Below, in pieces: positions 7,246 through 13,638 of a stretch of DNA of 15,815 nt. This DNA comes from Desulfobulbaceae bacterium (GTDB lineage: Bacteria; Desulfobacterota; Desulfobulbia; Desulfobulbales; Desulfobulbaceae). The stretch is taken from assembly GCA_027011235.1 (NCBI GenBank), contig JALVAI010000496.1, positions 1 through 15,815 on the forward strand, written 5' to 3'. Each line of letters begins with the position of its first letter. Position 1 is the first letter of the stretch. The translations under genes were made by a program, and so were the position numbers. Under the pieces are notes generated by a model that ran no database searches, had not been told where the DNA came from, and worked only from the letters and a program-made list of their open reading frames with translations.

Positions 7246-7611
7246 TTAAAACTTCAATCCGCTTTTACGGGCACCATCTGACAAGGCCTTGACTCTACCG
7301 TGATACAGATTACCACCACGATCATAGACCACCTCTTTAATGCCCGCGGCCAGAGCCTTGGAGCCAATCACCTCTCCAACCTTCAAGGCCTGCTCGCACT
7401 TGTTGGCGCATTCCACGCCGTCCAGATCCTTTCCCTGGGAAGAGGCAGCGGCAAGAGTGACCTGTTTTTCATCATCGATAATCTGGACATAAATATGCCG
7501 ATTACTCTTGAAAACCCGCATCCTCGGCTTGGCACCGGTACCAAAAATCTTTTTCCGGATACGCTTGATTCTTTTTCTGCGAGCAACGAGTTTGGGACTT
7601 GTCTTTGCCAT
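7246..7611 (-). CDS. rplR: 50S ribosomal protein L18
   Basis: L18 of 121 residues with the basic N-terminus RRKRIKRIRKKIFGTGAKPR and the 5S-rRNA-binding core RMRVFKSNRHIYVQIIDDEK, ending VYDRGGNLYHGRVKALSDGARKSGLKF as the family does. It binds 5S rRNA with L5 and L25 in the central protuberance. Start ATG with GGTGGA and AAGAG upstream. Its stop codon lies within a small A/T-only inverted repeat (7238-7254). A 65-base, very A/T-rich gap separates it from rpsE. Confidence 0.99.
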   Translation of the reverse strand: MAKTSPKLVARRKRIKRIRKKIFGTGAKPRMRVFKSNRHIYVQIIDDEKQVTLAAASSQGKDLDGVECANKCEQALKVGEVIGSKALAAGIKEVVYDRGGNLYHGRVKALSDGARKSGLKF

Positions 7612-7635
7612 GATACTCTTTCCACCTCTTTATTC

Positions 7636-8184
7636 TTATGCAGCGGCAGCAGCGCCGGATTTACCGACTTTGCGCACGATATGCTCATCTTCATAGCGAA
7701 TGCCCTTGCCCTTGTAGGGTTCGGGCTTACGAATCTGCCGGATCCTTGCCGCCGTCATGCCAACCAGTTCCTTATCAATGCCGGAGAGTGTAATCGTATT
7801 ATTTTTATCAACACTGACATCGATGCCATCGGGCACAACAAATTCAACCGGATTGGAAAAGCCGACATTAAGAGTCAATGTGGAGCCGGAAGCCTTGGCA
7901 CGATAGCCGACACCTTCAACCAGCAATTTTTTCTCAAATCCCTTCTCAACTCCAATGACCATATTATTCAACAGGGATCTGGTCATCCCCCAAAAGGCCA
8001 TGACCCTTTTACTGGTCCCCTTTGGTGTACAAACAAGTTCTTTGTCCTGCTGTGAAATTTCTATTTCCGGTCGAACATCACGTTCAAGGCTGCCTTTGCT
8101 TCCGGTCACCTTGACGTGTGTGCCATGTAATTCAACCTTTACACCATCCGGAACCGGAATAGGTTGTTTGCCAATCCTGGACAT
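7636..8184 (-). CDS. rplF: 50S ribosomal protein L6
   Basis: L6 of 182 residues with its two repeated alpha/beta domains: domain 1 begins MSRIGKQPIPVPDGVKVE, the linker contains ALLNNMVIGV-like SLLNNMVIGVEKGFEKKL (about 71-88), and domain 2 has the binding signature VGMTAARIRQIRKPEPYKGKGIRYEDE (about 142-168). L6 binds 23S rRNA helix 97 near the factor-binding site. The protein ends in five alanines, an unremarkable tail. Start ATG after a very strong GAGGAGG. The gap to rplR is 24 bases. Confidence 0.99.
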   Translation of the reverse strand: MSRIGKQPIPVPDGVKVELHGTHVKVTGSKGSLERDVRPEIEISQQDKELVCTPKGTSKRVMAFWGMTRSLLNNMVIGVEKGFEKKLLVEGVGYRAKASGSTLTLNVGFSNPVEFVVPDGIDVSVDKNNTITLSGIDKELVGMTAARIRQIRKPEPYKGKGIRYEDEHIVRKVGKSGAAAAA

Positions 8185-8214
8185 CTACTGCCTCCTCTTT
8201 GCCAAATAGCGTGT

Positions 8215-8613
8215 TTACCACACCTCGCAGAGTAACTCTCCACCTACATTCAATCTTCTCGCCTCACGGTCCGAAATCACTCCGCGGGAGGTTGAAAGAA
8301 TCCCAACACCAAGACCACTCATTACCTTGGGAATATTCGAACTTTTTTTATACTGACGAAGTCCTGGCCGGCTGACTCTTCGTATACCGGTAATTACCTG
8401 TTCGTTATTAGGGCCATACTTCAACGTGACCTTCAGTATCCCCTGTACACCCGTGTCAATGATTTGGTAGTCTGTAATATATCCCTCTTCCTTCAGAACT
8501 TTTACAACCCCTACCTTCAACTTTGAAAGCGGCATTTCGACTGAATCAAATCGGGCGGCCACCCCATTGCGTATACGGGTGAGCATATCAGCCAGTGGAT
8601 CACTCATAGACAT
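8215..8613 (-). CDS. rpsH: 30S ribosomal protein S8
   Basis: S8 of 132 residues, beginning MSMSDPLADMLTRIRNG and ending with the conserved STSRGVISDREARRLNVGGELLCEVW. It is a primary 16S rRNA binder (helix 21) of the 30S platform and in E. coli the translational repressor of the spc operon. Two ATG codons are two residues apart (8613 and 8607); I took the first because AGAGG is at about nine bases from it and the family pattern MSM-D fits. Gap to rplF is 30 bases. Confidence 0.99.
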   Translation of the reverse strand: MSMSDPLADMLTRIRNGVAARFDSVEMPLSKLKVGVVKVLKEEGYITDYQIIDTGVQGILKVTLKYGPNNEQVITGIRRVSRPGLRQYKKSSNIPKVMSGLGVGILSTSRGVISDREARRLNVGGELLCEVW

Positions 8614-8664
8614 GAGACATTACCTCTCTTCAGAATCCCTTCACTTAAACACGTATTCATCAAG

Positions 8665-8683
8665 AATACAGTGTAACTGTATT
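8665..8683 (-). other. Perfect hairpin in rpsN-rpsH gap
   Basis: AATACAGT and ACTGTATT form a perfect 8-bp stem with a 3-base loop in the 84-base gap between rpsN and rpsH. It is about 52 bases upstream of the rpsH start and has no U-tract after it, so it is not an intrinsic terminator. S8 is the repressor of this operon in E. coli, acting near rplE; this simple stem lacks a recognisable S8-binding core. It could be a mRNA processing or stability element. Confidence 0.5.
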
Positions 8684-8697
8684 GTTGTTTATTCATA

Positions 8698-8883
8698 TTA
8701 CCAACTCGATTTGGTAACCCCGGTTATTTCACCCTGGGACGCGAGTTTACGAAAACAGAGCCTGCATACTCCGAATTTACGGATAAAGGCCCTGGAACGT
8801 CCACAAAGGGGACAACGATTATATGAACGAACCTTAAATTTCGGTGTCCTTCTCGCCTTGGCAATGAGTGATTTTTTTGCCAC
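8698..8883 (-). CDS. rpsN: 30S ribosomal protein S14, type Z (zinc)
   Basis: The short, zinc-binding form of S14, 61 residues: the CPLC pair (Cys24, Cys27) and CRLC pair (Cys40, Cys43) are spaced 12 residues apart, and the C-terminus ends GVTKSSW as expected. The long, zinc-free form would be about 100 residues. S14 sits in the 30S head with S3 and S10. The start is GTG, preceded by a very strong AGGAGG; the next residues AKKSLIAKARR are the family N-terminus, so the GTG call is firm. The gene is sometimes named rpsZ. An 84-base gap with a perfect hairpin follows. Confidence 0.99.
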   Translation of the reverse strand: MAKKSLIAKARRTPKFKVRSYNRCPLCGRSRAFIRKFGVCRLCFRKLASQGEITGVTKSSW

Positions 8884-8928
8884 AGCTTCCTCCTGTATAA
8901 AAACTGATAATTCGGATGACTACGATTA

Positions 8929-9471
8929 TTATTTTCTTTTAAACGGCATACCCATGAGTGTGAGCAGTTCACGACCCATCTCATCGGTTTTGGCCGAGGT
9001 AACGATAGTGATATTCAATCCCCGTACCTTGTCAATCTTGTCATAATCAATTTCCGGAAAAATCAAATGCTCGGTAACGCCCATGGAAAAGTTTCCATTA
9101 CCGTCAAATCCCTTCGGAGAAACTCCACGAAAGTCACGAACTCTGGGGAGAGCAATATTCATCAATTTGGACAAGAAGTCATACATACGATCTTTTCTCA
9201 ACGTCACCCGTGCCCCTATGGGCATGCCCTCTCTAAGCTTAAAGGTGGCGATGGATTTCTTCGCCCTGGTGACAACAGCCCGCTGTCCGGCTATGAGCGT
9301 AAGTTCATTGACAGCCTTTTCAACTATTTTGGGATTCTGCACAGCCTCACCAAGGCCCATATTCAAAACGACCTTTTCGACCCGTGGAATCTCCATAACA
9401 TTGGTCAGGTTGAACTTTTCCTGTAACCTGGGCCGTAAATCCTTTTCATACTGTTCTTTAAGAGTTGCCAT
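8929..9471 (-). CDS. rplE: 50S ribosomal protein L5
   Basis: L5 of 180 residues, the standard size. Hallmarks are VMEIPRVEKVVLNMGLGEA (about 25-43), IAGQRAVVTRAKKSIATFKLREGMPIGARVTLR (about 76-108) and GVTEHLIFPEIDYDK. L5 binds 5S rRNA in the central protuberance, with L18 encoded four genes on, and contacts P-site tRNA and S13. Start ATG with GGAG upstream at a normal distance. The gap to rplX is 27 bases and to rpsN 45 bases. In E. coli the S8 repressor site overlaps the start of this gene; I could not recognise the corresponding helix-21-like structure here. Confidence 0.99.
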   Translation of the reverse strand: MATLKEQYEKDLRPRLQEKFNLTNVMEIPRVEKVVLNMGLGEAVQNPKIVEKAVNELTLIAGQRAVVTRAKKSIATFKLREGMPIGARVTLRKDRMYDFLSKLMNIALPRVRDFRGVSPKGFDGNGNFSMGVTEHLIFPEIDYDKIDKVRGLNITIVTSAKTDEMGRELLTLMGMPFKRK

Positions 9472-9498
9472 TCTATGCTCCGTAACGGAAAGACCGGT

Positions 9499-9837
9499 CT
9501 AATTCGCGGCTGCGACTATTGTCGCTCCACATTTTTTACACACTCGCACCTTGGTTCCGTCTTCCAGAAATTTTTTCCCTGTACGTACCGTTTCAGCGCA
9601 CTCCGGACAAACCAGTTTTAAATTTGAAATATGGATGGGTGCCTCCCGGTCTATCATCTGTCCCGGCTGATTCGCGTCAATCGGTTTCTGGTGTTTGCGA
9701 ATCATATTGATTCGTTCCACAACCGCTCTGTTTCTGGCCCGATCGATTCTCAGAATTTTGCCGACCCTGCCCTTATCCTTGCCGGCAATCACTTCCACTT
9801 GATCATTGACTTTCAGACTTGTCTGTCCCTGCCGCAT
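9499..9837 (-). CDS. rplX: 50S ribosomal protein L24, zinc-ribbon form
   Basis: L24 of 112 residues. It has a KOW/SH3-like N-terminal domain (KVNDQVEVIAGKDKGRVGKI, about 9-28), then the extended loop INMIRKHQKP and the C-terminal segment with CPEC (Cys77, Cys80) and CKKC (Cys100, Cys103), an arrangement consistent with a zinc knuckle. L24 is an assembly initiator that binds the 5' domain of 23S rRNA near the tunnel exit. Start ATG with GAGGAA upstream. Slightly longer than the E. coli protein because of the cysteine-bearing tail, which many other bacteria share. Zinc binding is inferred from cysteine spacing only. Confidence 0.98.
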   Translation of the reverse strand: MRQGQTSLKVNDQVEVIAGKDKGRVGKILRIDRARNRAVVERINMIRKHQKPIDANQPGQMIDREAPIHISNLKLVCPECAETVRTGKKFLEDGTKVRVCKKCGATIVAAAN

Positions 9838-9884
9838 TGTCGTTCCTCTTCTCTTTTATTTCCGTCGGTTCAAAATACAAATAA

Positions 9885-10253
9885 TTATAAAACTTCAGGA
9901 GCAAGAGATATTATCTTCATAAATCCCAATGAACGAAGCTCTCGGGCAACCGGACCAAAGATACGTGTACCCACCGGCTCTCCGGAGCCGGAAAGAAGAA
10001 CAGCCGCATTTTCATCAAAACGAACGGTCGTATCCTCCGGTCGGCGTATTTCCTTTTTTGTCCGGACAACAACCGCATCCAGCACGTCGCCCTTCTTTAC
10101 CTTTGCATGAGGAATAGCTTCCTTCACGGTGACAACTATGACATCGCCGATACCGGCATATCGCCGTCGTGTTCCGCCAAGAACCCGAATACAGAGTACT
10201 TTTTTGGCACCTGAATTATCGGCCACGTTAAGTATGGTTTCAGTTTGAATCAT
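9885..10253 (-). CDS. rplN: 50S ribosomal protein L14
   Basis: L14 of 122 residues, the normal length and one of the best conserved ribosomal proteins: MIQTETILNVADNSGAKKVL, GGTRRRYAGIGDVIVVTVKEA and the C-terminal FGPVARELRSLGFMKIISLAPEVL. It is a beta-barrel 23S rRNA binder at the subunit interface, contacts 16S helix 14, and is the binding site for the silencing factor RsfS. Start ATG with AGGTGGA upstream. As the usual first gene of the spc operon it would be expected to follow a promoter, but the 56-base gap upstream shows only a palindrome. Confidence 0.99.
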   Translation of the reverse strand: MIQTETILNVADNSGAKKVLCIRVLGGTRRRYAGIGDVIVVTVKEAIPHAKVKKGDVLDAVVVRTKKEIRRPEDTTVRFDENAAVLLSGSGEPVGTRIFGPVARELRSLGFMKIISLAPEVL

Positions 10254-10294
10254 TGGTCCACCTGAGAGATATACATTGACTGACTACATCGGGG

Positions 10295-10308
10295 AAACCG
10301 GCCGGTTT
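10295..10308 (-). repeat. 14-bp perfect palindrome after rpsQ stop
   Basis: AAACCGGCCGGTTT is a perfect 14-base palindrome one base after the rpsQ stop codon, at the junction between the S10 and spc blocks. In RNA it can form AAACC/GGUUU with a GGCC tetraloop. It is followed by CCCC and not by a U-run, so it is not an intrinsic terminator. No second copy was noticed in the window. It may be an mRNA stabilising hairpin or simply chance. Confidence 0.4.
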
Positions 10309-10309
10309 A

Positions 10310-10564
10310 TCACACAGCCCTTTCCAAAATAGACAATACCCGCCAACGTTTGTTTTTTGATAAAGGACGACATTCTTCAATCAATACCGTGTCTCCGATA
10401 TTGCAAGAGTTCGAGGCATCATGGGCCATATATTTCCTTCGTTTTCGTATATACTTTCCGTACAGCTTATGTCGCACTTTTCGTTCAACAAGGATAACAA
10501 CACTTTTGTCCATCCCGTTACTGATTACTGACCCTTGACGGGTTTTCCTGGTATGTTCACTCAT
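10310..10564 (-). CDS. rpsQ: 30S ribosomal protein S17
   Basis: S17 of 84 residues, an OB-fold primary 16S rRNA binder of the 30S body. The sequence TRQGSVISNGMDKSVVILVERKVRHKLYGKYIRKRRKYMAHD followed by NIGDTVLIEECRPLSKNKRWRV is diagnostic. Start ATG; the upstream GGAAG is close to the start, giving a moderate ribosome-binding site. Conventional division puts the end of the S10 operon here and rplN at the head of spc. No clear promoter is visible in the 56-base gap that follows, so the two operons are probably joined in one transcript. Confidence 0.99.
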   Translation of the reverse strand: MSEHTRKTRQGSVISNGMDKSVVILVERKVRHKLYGKYIRKRRKYMAHDASNSCNIGDTVLIEECRPLSKNKRWRVLSILERAV

Positions 10565-10607
10565 TCTTCCGGTCCGGTGGAGTATTACTTGGTCAATAAC
10601 ACGACTG

Positions 10608-10799
10608 CTACTGATTCGCCTGTTCTGCCATGATTGTCTGTATGCGGGCGATGTCTCGCCTTAGCTCAGATAACCGGGCAGGATTCTCAAGCCTGCGAAT
10701 ACCATGTTGAAACTTGAGTTTAAAGAGATCTTCACGTATATCCTTCTCTTTTTTTCTCAGCTCTTCGGCACTCATTTCACGGAGTTCCTTAGCCTTCAT
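10608..10799 (-). CDS. rpmC: 50S ribosomal protein L29
   Basis: A small, helical 63-residue protein of L29 type: MKAKELREMSAEELRKKEKD, then LFKLKFQHGIRRLENPARL and RRDIARIQTIMAEQ. It folds as an antiparallel helical hairpin next to the tunnel exit by L23 and contacts trigger factor and SRP. The start overlaps the rplP stop by four bases; AGGAG nine bases upstream lies inside rplP. The 43 bases after it separate it from rpsQ and contain a CCGG-A-CCGG repeat just before the rpsQ start. Confidence 0.98.
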   Translation of the reverse strand: MKAKELREMSAEELRKKEKDIREDLFKLKFQHGIRRLENPARLSELRRDIARIQTIMAEQANQ

Positions 10800-11212
10800 A
10801 TCGTTGTACTCCTGGTGATAACCTTGGTTGCAAAAGGAAATTTGAAACTGGCAAGACGCAATGCCTCGACAGCCAACTCCTCAGGCACACCTTTCAACTC
10901 ATAGAGGATTCGTCCGGGCCGGATTGTGGCCACCCAATATTCAGGAGATCCTTTACCCTTACCCATCCTGGTCTCGGCAGGCTTTTTTGTAATAGGTTTG
11001 TCCGGAAAAATCCGTATCCACATCTTGCCGCCGCGTTTTACCTTTCTGTTAATTGCTATACGGCCAGCTTCTATCTGCTGGGCAGTCAAACGACCACGGC
11101 CAACCGCCTTTAAGGCGTAATCACCAAAGACAAGATCGGAGCCTCGTTGGGCCTTACCCCGCATTCTGCCCTTATGTTGTTTTCTATGTTTTACCTTTCT
11201 TGGACTTAACAT
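10796..11212 (-). CDS. rplP: 50S ribosomal protein L16
   Basis: L16 of 138 residues, beginning MLSPRKVKHRKQHKGRMRG. It includes the GDYALKAVGRGRLTAQQIEAGR segment and the loop KPITKKPAETRMGKGKGSPEYWVA (about 73-96) near the A-site tRNA and 5S rRNA. L16 is a late assembly protein of the 50S central protuberance. In E. coli an arginine in this loop is hydroxylated by RoxA; the corresponding RMGKGKG is present. Start ATG with GGGGTT upstream, a weak site. The stop TGA shares four bases (ATGA, 10796-10799) with the rpmC start, indicating translational coupling. Confidence 0.99.
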   Translation of the reverse strand: MLSPRKVKHRKQHKGRMRGKAQRGSDLVFGDYALKAVGRGRLTAQQIEAGRIAINRKVKRGGKMWIRIFPDKPITKKPAETRMGKGKGSPEYWVATIRPGRILYELKGVPEELAVEALRLASFKFPFATKVITRSTTI

Positions 11213-11284
11213 TATCTATAACCCCGCTGGAGATTTTTCACACCTTTATGGATCGTCGTTGTTTGCGATACAAAAAAGGTTCAA

Positions 11285-11932
11285 CTATCCCATGGTCATT
11301 TCATTGTCAGAAAGGATCTCACCTTTAAAGATCCACACCTTAACTCCAATAACACCATAAGTGGTTTTTGCCTCAGCCGTTCCATAATCAATATCAGCCC
11401 GGAGGGTATGAAGTGGTACCCGTCCTTCCTTGAACCATTCTGTTCTTGACATTTCAGCGCCACCAAGGCGACCGGCACAGGAAATCTTGATTCCCTTGAC
11501 ACCGAAACGGAGGGCTGAATTGATAGATTTTTTCATGGCCCGGCGAAAGGCGATCCGGCGTTCAAGCTGCATGGCAATATTTTCAGCCACAAGCTGGGCA
11601 TCAGCCTCAGGTCTACGAATTTCCTGGATGTCAATGAGACACTCCCGCCCGAATTTCTGCTCCAGGTCTTTTTTCAACTGTTCAATTTCCGCACCTTTTT
11701 TTCCGATCACAATACCGGGACGGGCTGTGTACAGTTTAACCCGTATCTTATCTCCGGTCCTCTCTATGACAATCCGTGATATACCGGCATGATACAATCT
11801 CTTTTTCAGATACTTCCTGATCTGCTGATCCTGATAGAGATTGTCGGCGTAATCCTTGTTCGCATACCAGATCGATTCCCATGACCGGGTTATTCCCAAC
11901 CGCAATCCAATAGGGTTAACTTTTTGTCCCAA
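11285..11932 (-). CDS. rpsC: 30S ribosomal protein S3
   Basis: S3 of 215 residues, beginning GQKVNPIGLRLGITRSWES after the initiator. It has an N-terminal KH type II domain with the GKKG loop (residues 77-80) and the conserved C-terminal domain. The basic helix FRRAMKKSINSALR supplies arginines and a lysine that, with S4 and S5, form the mRNA entry channel and its helicase activity. The start is TTG, preceded by a strong GGAGG at seven bases; no in-frame ATG is nearby and the next residues are exactly the family N-terminus, so the TTG call is firm. The 72-base gap to rplP has a weak inverted repeat. Confidence 0.98.
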   Translation of the reverse strand: MGQKVNPIGLRLGITRSWESIWYANKDYADNLYQDQQIRKYLKKRLYHAGISRIVIERTGDKIRVKLYTARPGIVIGKKGAEIEQLKKDLEQKFGRECLIDIQEIRRPEADAQLVAENIAMQLERRIAFRRAMKKSINSALRFGVKGIKISCAGRLGGAEMSRTEWFKEGRVPLHTLRADIDYGTAEAKTTYGVIGVKVWIFKGEILSDNEMTMG

Positions 11933-11996
11933 AGTGTTCCTCCGTTCCCACTAACAGTTGATCTCTAAAAAGTGCAATATTATTGTACCAATGGAC

Positions 11997-12332
11997 CTAA
12001 GAAGCCTCATCGACCACAACGGTGATATGACTTGTTCTTTTGATAATGCCGGTGGCGCGGCCCATGGCCCGTGGCCGAAATCTCTTCAGACTGGGCCCGC
12101 CATTTATTTCAATTGATTTGACATACAGGGTGTCAATATCTATGGTTTCCATCTGGTCTGCGTTGGCCACAGCTGATTCGATGACCTTGCGCAGGATCCT
12201 CGCACCCTTTTTCGGCATGAACCGTAAGGTGGTTATGGCGGTCTCAACATCCATTCCACGGACGACATCGGCAACAAGCCTGGCCTTTTGCGGTGAAATC
12301 CGTATATATTTTGCGACGGCTTTTGTTTCCAT
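11997..12332 (-). CDS. rplV: 50S ribosomal protein L22
   Basis: L22 of 111 residues. It begins METKAVAKYIRISPQKARLVADVVRG and contains the long beta-hairpin (LYVKSIEINGGPSLKRFRPRAMGRATGI, about residues 68-95) that reaches into the exit tunnel beside L4 and is the usual site of macrolide-resistance changes; none of the known alterations such as the loss of a Met-Lys-Arg segment is evident. The ATG start follows AAGGAGC. The neighbours are rpsS upstream (35-base gap) and rpsC downstream (64-base gap). Confidence 0.99.
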   Translation of the reverse strand: METKAVAKYIRISPQKARLVADVVRGMDVETAITTLRFMPKKGARILRKVIESAVANADQMETIDIDTLYVKSIEINGGPSLKRFRPRAMGRATGIIKRTSHITVVVDEAS

Positions 12333-12367
12333 CGAAATGCTCCTTATCGTTGACCGTTTGCTTTGGA

Positions 12368-12640
12368 CTACCGGCCTTTTCTGTCAGAGGCGTGTCCATA
12401 AAATGTACGGGTAGGGGAAAACTCACCAAGCTTATGGCCTACCATGTTTTCAGTTACATACACGGGAATAAATTTTTTTCCATTATGAACTGCAAAGGTC
12501 AAACCAACCATCTCTGGTATAATGTCCGATCTCCGTGACCAGGTTTTTATAACCTTTCGAGAGCCGGATTCCTGGGCCTGTTCAACCTTTTTCAAAAGAT
12601 GTTCATCGACAAATGGACCCTTTTTGATGGATCGAGCCAT
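12368..12640 (-). CDS. rpsS: 30S ribosomal protein S19
   Basis: S19 of 90 residues, beginning MARSIKKGPFVDEHL and ending with the usual basic tail that includes GEFSPTRTFYGHA. The core IIPEMVGLTFAVHNGKKFIPVYVTENMVGHKLGEF matches the family closely. S19 lies in the 30S head, forms a complex with S13, and contributes to the bridge with the 50S and to A-site tRNA contact. The ATG start follows AGGAG at about nine bases. The 114-base gap before this gene (12641-12754) is the longest in the S10 block and contains the candidate RNA structure listed separately; the gap after it, to rplV, is 35 bases. Confidence 0.99.
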   Translation of the reverse strand: MARSIKKGPFVDEHLLKKVEQAQESGSRKVIKTWSRRSDIIPEMVGLTFAVHNGKKFIPVYVTENMVGHKLGEFSPTRTFYGHASDRKGR

Positions 12641-12660
12641 TGTTCTATTCTCCTAATAAA

Positions 12661-12747
12661 CCAGCATAGCTGGACCATATTTTACCGTCTCAGCCACATC
12701 GAATAATGAAAATAGTCCGAAAGGACACAGCTACGCGGACTATCTTC
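12661..12747 (-). promoter_or_regulatory. Candidate structured RNA in the rplB-rpsS gap
   Basis: In sense RNA, GAAGAUAGUCCG (12736-12747) can pair with CGGACUAUUUUC (12708-12719) as a 12-bp stem with one G-U wobble and a 16-base loop. A second hairpin CCAGC-UAU-GCUGG (12661-12673) lies just before the rpsS ribosome-binding site. The first loop contains GUAGCUG (12728-12734), which is complementary over 7 bases (one G-U) to CAGCUAU (12666-12672) of the second hairpin, so a pseudoknot or kissing contact is possible. A competing small hairpin GUCC-UUUC-GGAC can also form. No U-tract follows. Function is unknown; it could be a protein-binding control site, a processing site, or chance. Confidence 0.45.
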
Positions 12748-12754
12748 GGATAAA

Positions 12755-13573
12755 CTAACGCTTGGTGATAATATCCCGATCGGAAGCTTTTTTCTTTCTC
12801 GTCTTGAATCCCTTGGTTGGTACACCCCATGGTGTACAGGGATGCCGGCCGCCAGAGCTTTTACCTTCACCACCACCCATGGGATGATCAATGGGATTCA
12901 TGGCAACGCCACGGACAGAGGGACGCCTCCCTTTCCAGCGTTTGCGTCCGGCTTTGCCGAGCTTTTCACTCCCATGCTCTGAATTGCCGACAGCCCCGAT
13001 GCAGGCACGGCATTCCTTGCGAAACCTGCGCACCTCACCGGAGGGGAGTTTGACAAGCACAAATTCATCGTCTTTTGCCATTAACTGGGCAGAGGCCCCG
13101 GCAGACCTGACCAACTGGGCGCCTTTACCGATTTTCATCTCCACATTATGGATGATGGTGCCAAGGGGAATATTGGCCATCGGTAGACAGTTGCCCGGTT
13201 TAATATCCACATCTGTCCCGGCCATGATTATATCGCCAACAGTGATCTTTCCTGGAGCAAGAATATATCTTTTTTCACCATCACTATAGGTCAATAGGGC
13301 GATATGGGCGGAACGGTTGGGGTCATATTCTATGGCGGTTACCGTCGCCTCTACACCGGTCTTGTCCCGTTTCCAGTCGATAATTCTATACTTTCTCTTA
13401 TGGCCGCCACCTCTATGCCTGGCGGTGATACGGCCATAACAGTTGCGACCACCTTTTTTCTTCAGTGGCGCAAGAAGAGATTTTTCAGGTTTTTTAGTTG
13501 ATAGCTCCGGGCTCTGGACAGATACCTGATGTCTTTTTCCCGGTGATGTAGGTTTATGGGTCTTGAGTGCCAT
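12755..13573 (-). CDS. rplB: 50S ribosomal protein L2
   Basis: L2 of 272 residues, full length. It has the N-terminal OB-like and SH3-like rRNA-binding folds (GRITARHRGGGHKRKYR at about 48-64) and the C-terminal extension NPIDHPMGGGEG near residues 226-237. L2 organises the peptidyl-transferase region and contacts the 30S through an intersubunit bridge. The histidine studied in E. coli as His229 is kept (His230 here), while the next conserved histidine is methionine (Met232), a variant I recall from other phyla, for example Bacteroidetes. Start ATG with GGGAA upstream. It is followed by a 114-base gap with striking inverted repeats before rpsS. Confidence 0.99.
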   Translation of the reverse strand: MALKTHKPTSPGKRHQVSVQSPELSTKKPEKSLLAPLKKKGGRNCYGRITARHRGGGHKRKYRIIDWKRDKTGVEATVTAIEYDPNRSAHIALLTYSDGEKRYILAPGKITVGDIIMAGTDVDIKPGNCLPMANIPLGTIIHNVEMKIGKGAQLVRSAGASAQLMAKDDEFVLVKLPSGEVRRFRKECRACIGAVGNSEHGSEKLGKAGRKRWKGRRPSVRGVAMNPIDHPMGGGEGKSSGGRHPCTPWGVPTKGFKTRKKKASDRDIITKR

Positions 13574-13638
13574 GATTTTTCCCGTTAGAACTTATCTCAG
13601 TCAGAGCAGTGATCGCCAATGGACGTTATCTTCCACGA

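Noticed and set aside
7181..7254. Promoter or terminator in the rplR-rpsE gap
   Set aside because: The gap is very A/T-rich and has a 7-bp A/T-dominated inverted repeat (7238-7254), but no properly spaced -35/-10 pair and no stable stem followed by a U-run.
12872..12886. Methionine in place of a conserved histidine in L2 (HPMGGG) as a functional defect
   Set aside because: The neighbouring histidine equivalent to E. coli His229 is intact, and the methionine variant is known from other bacterial phyla.
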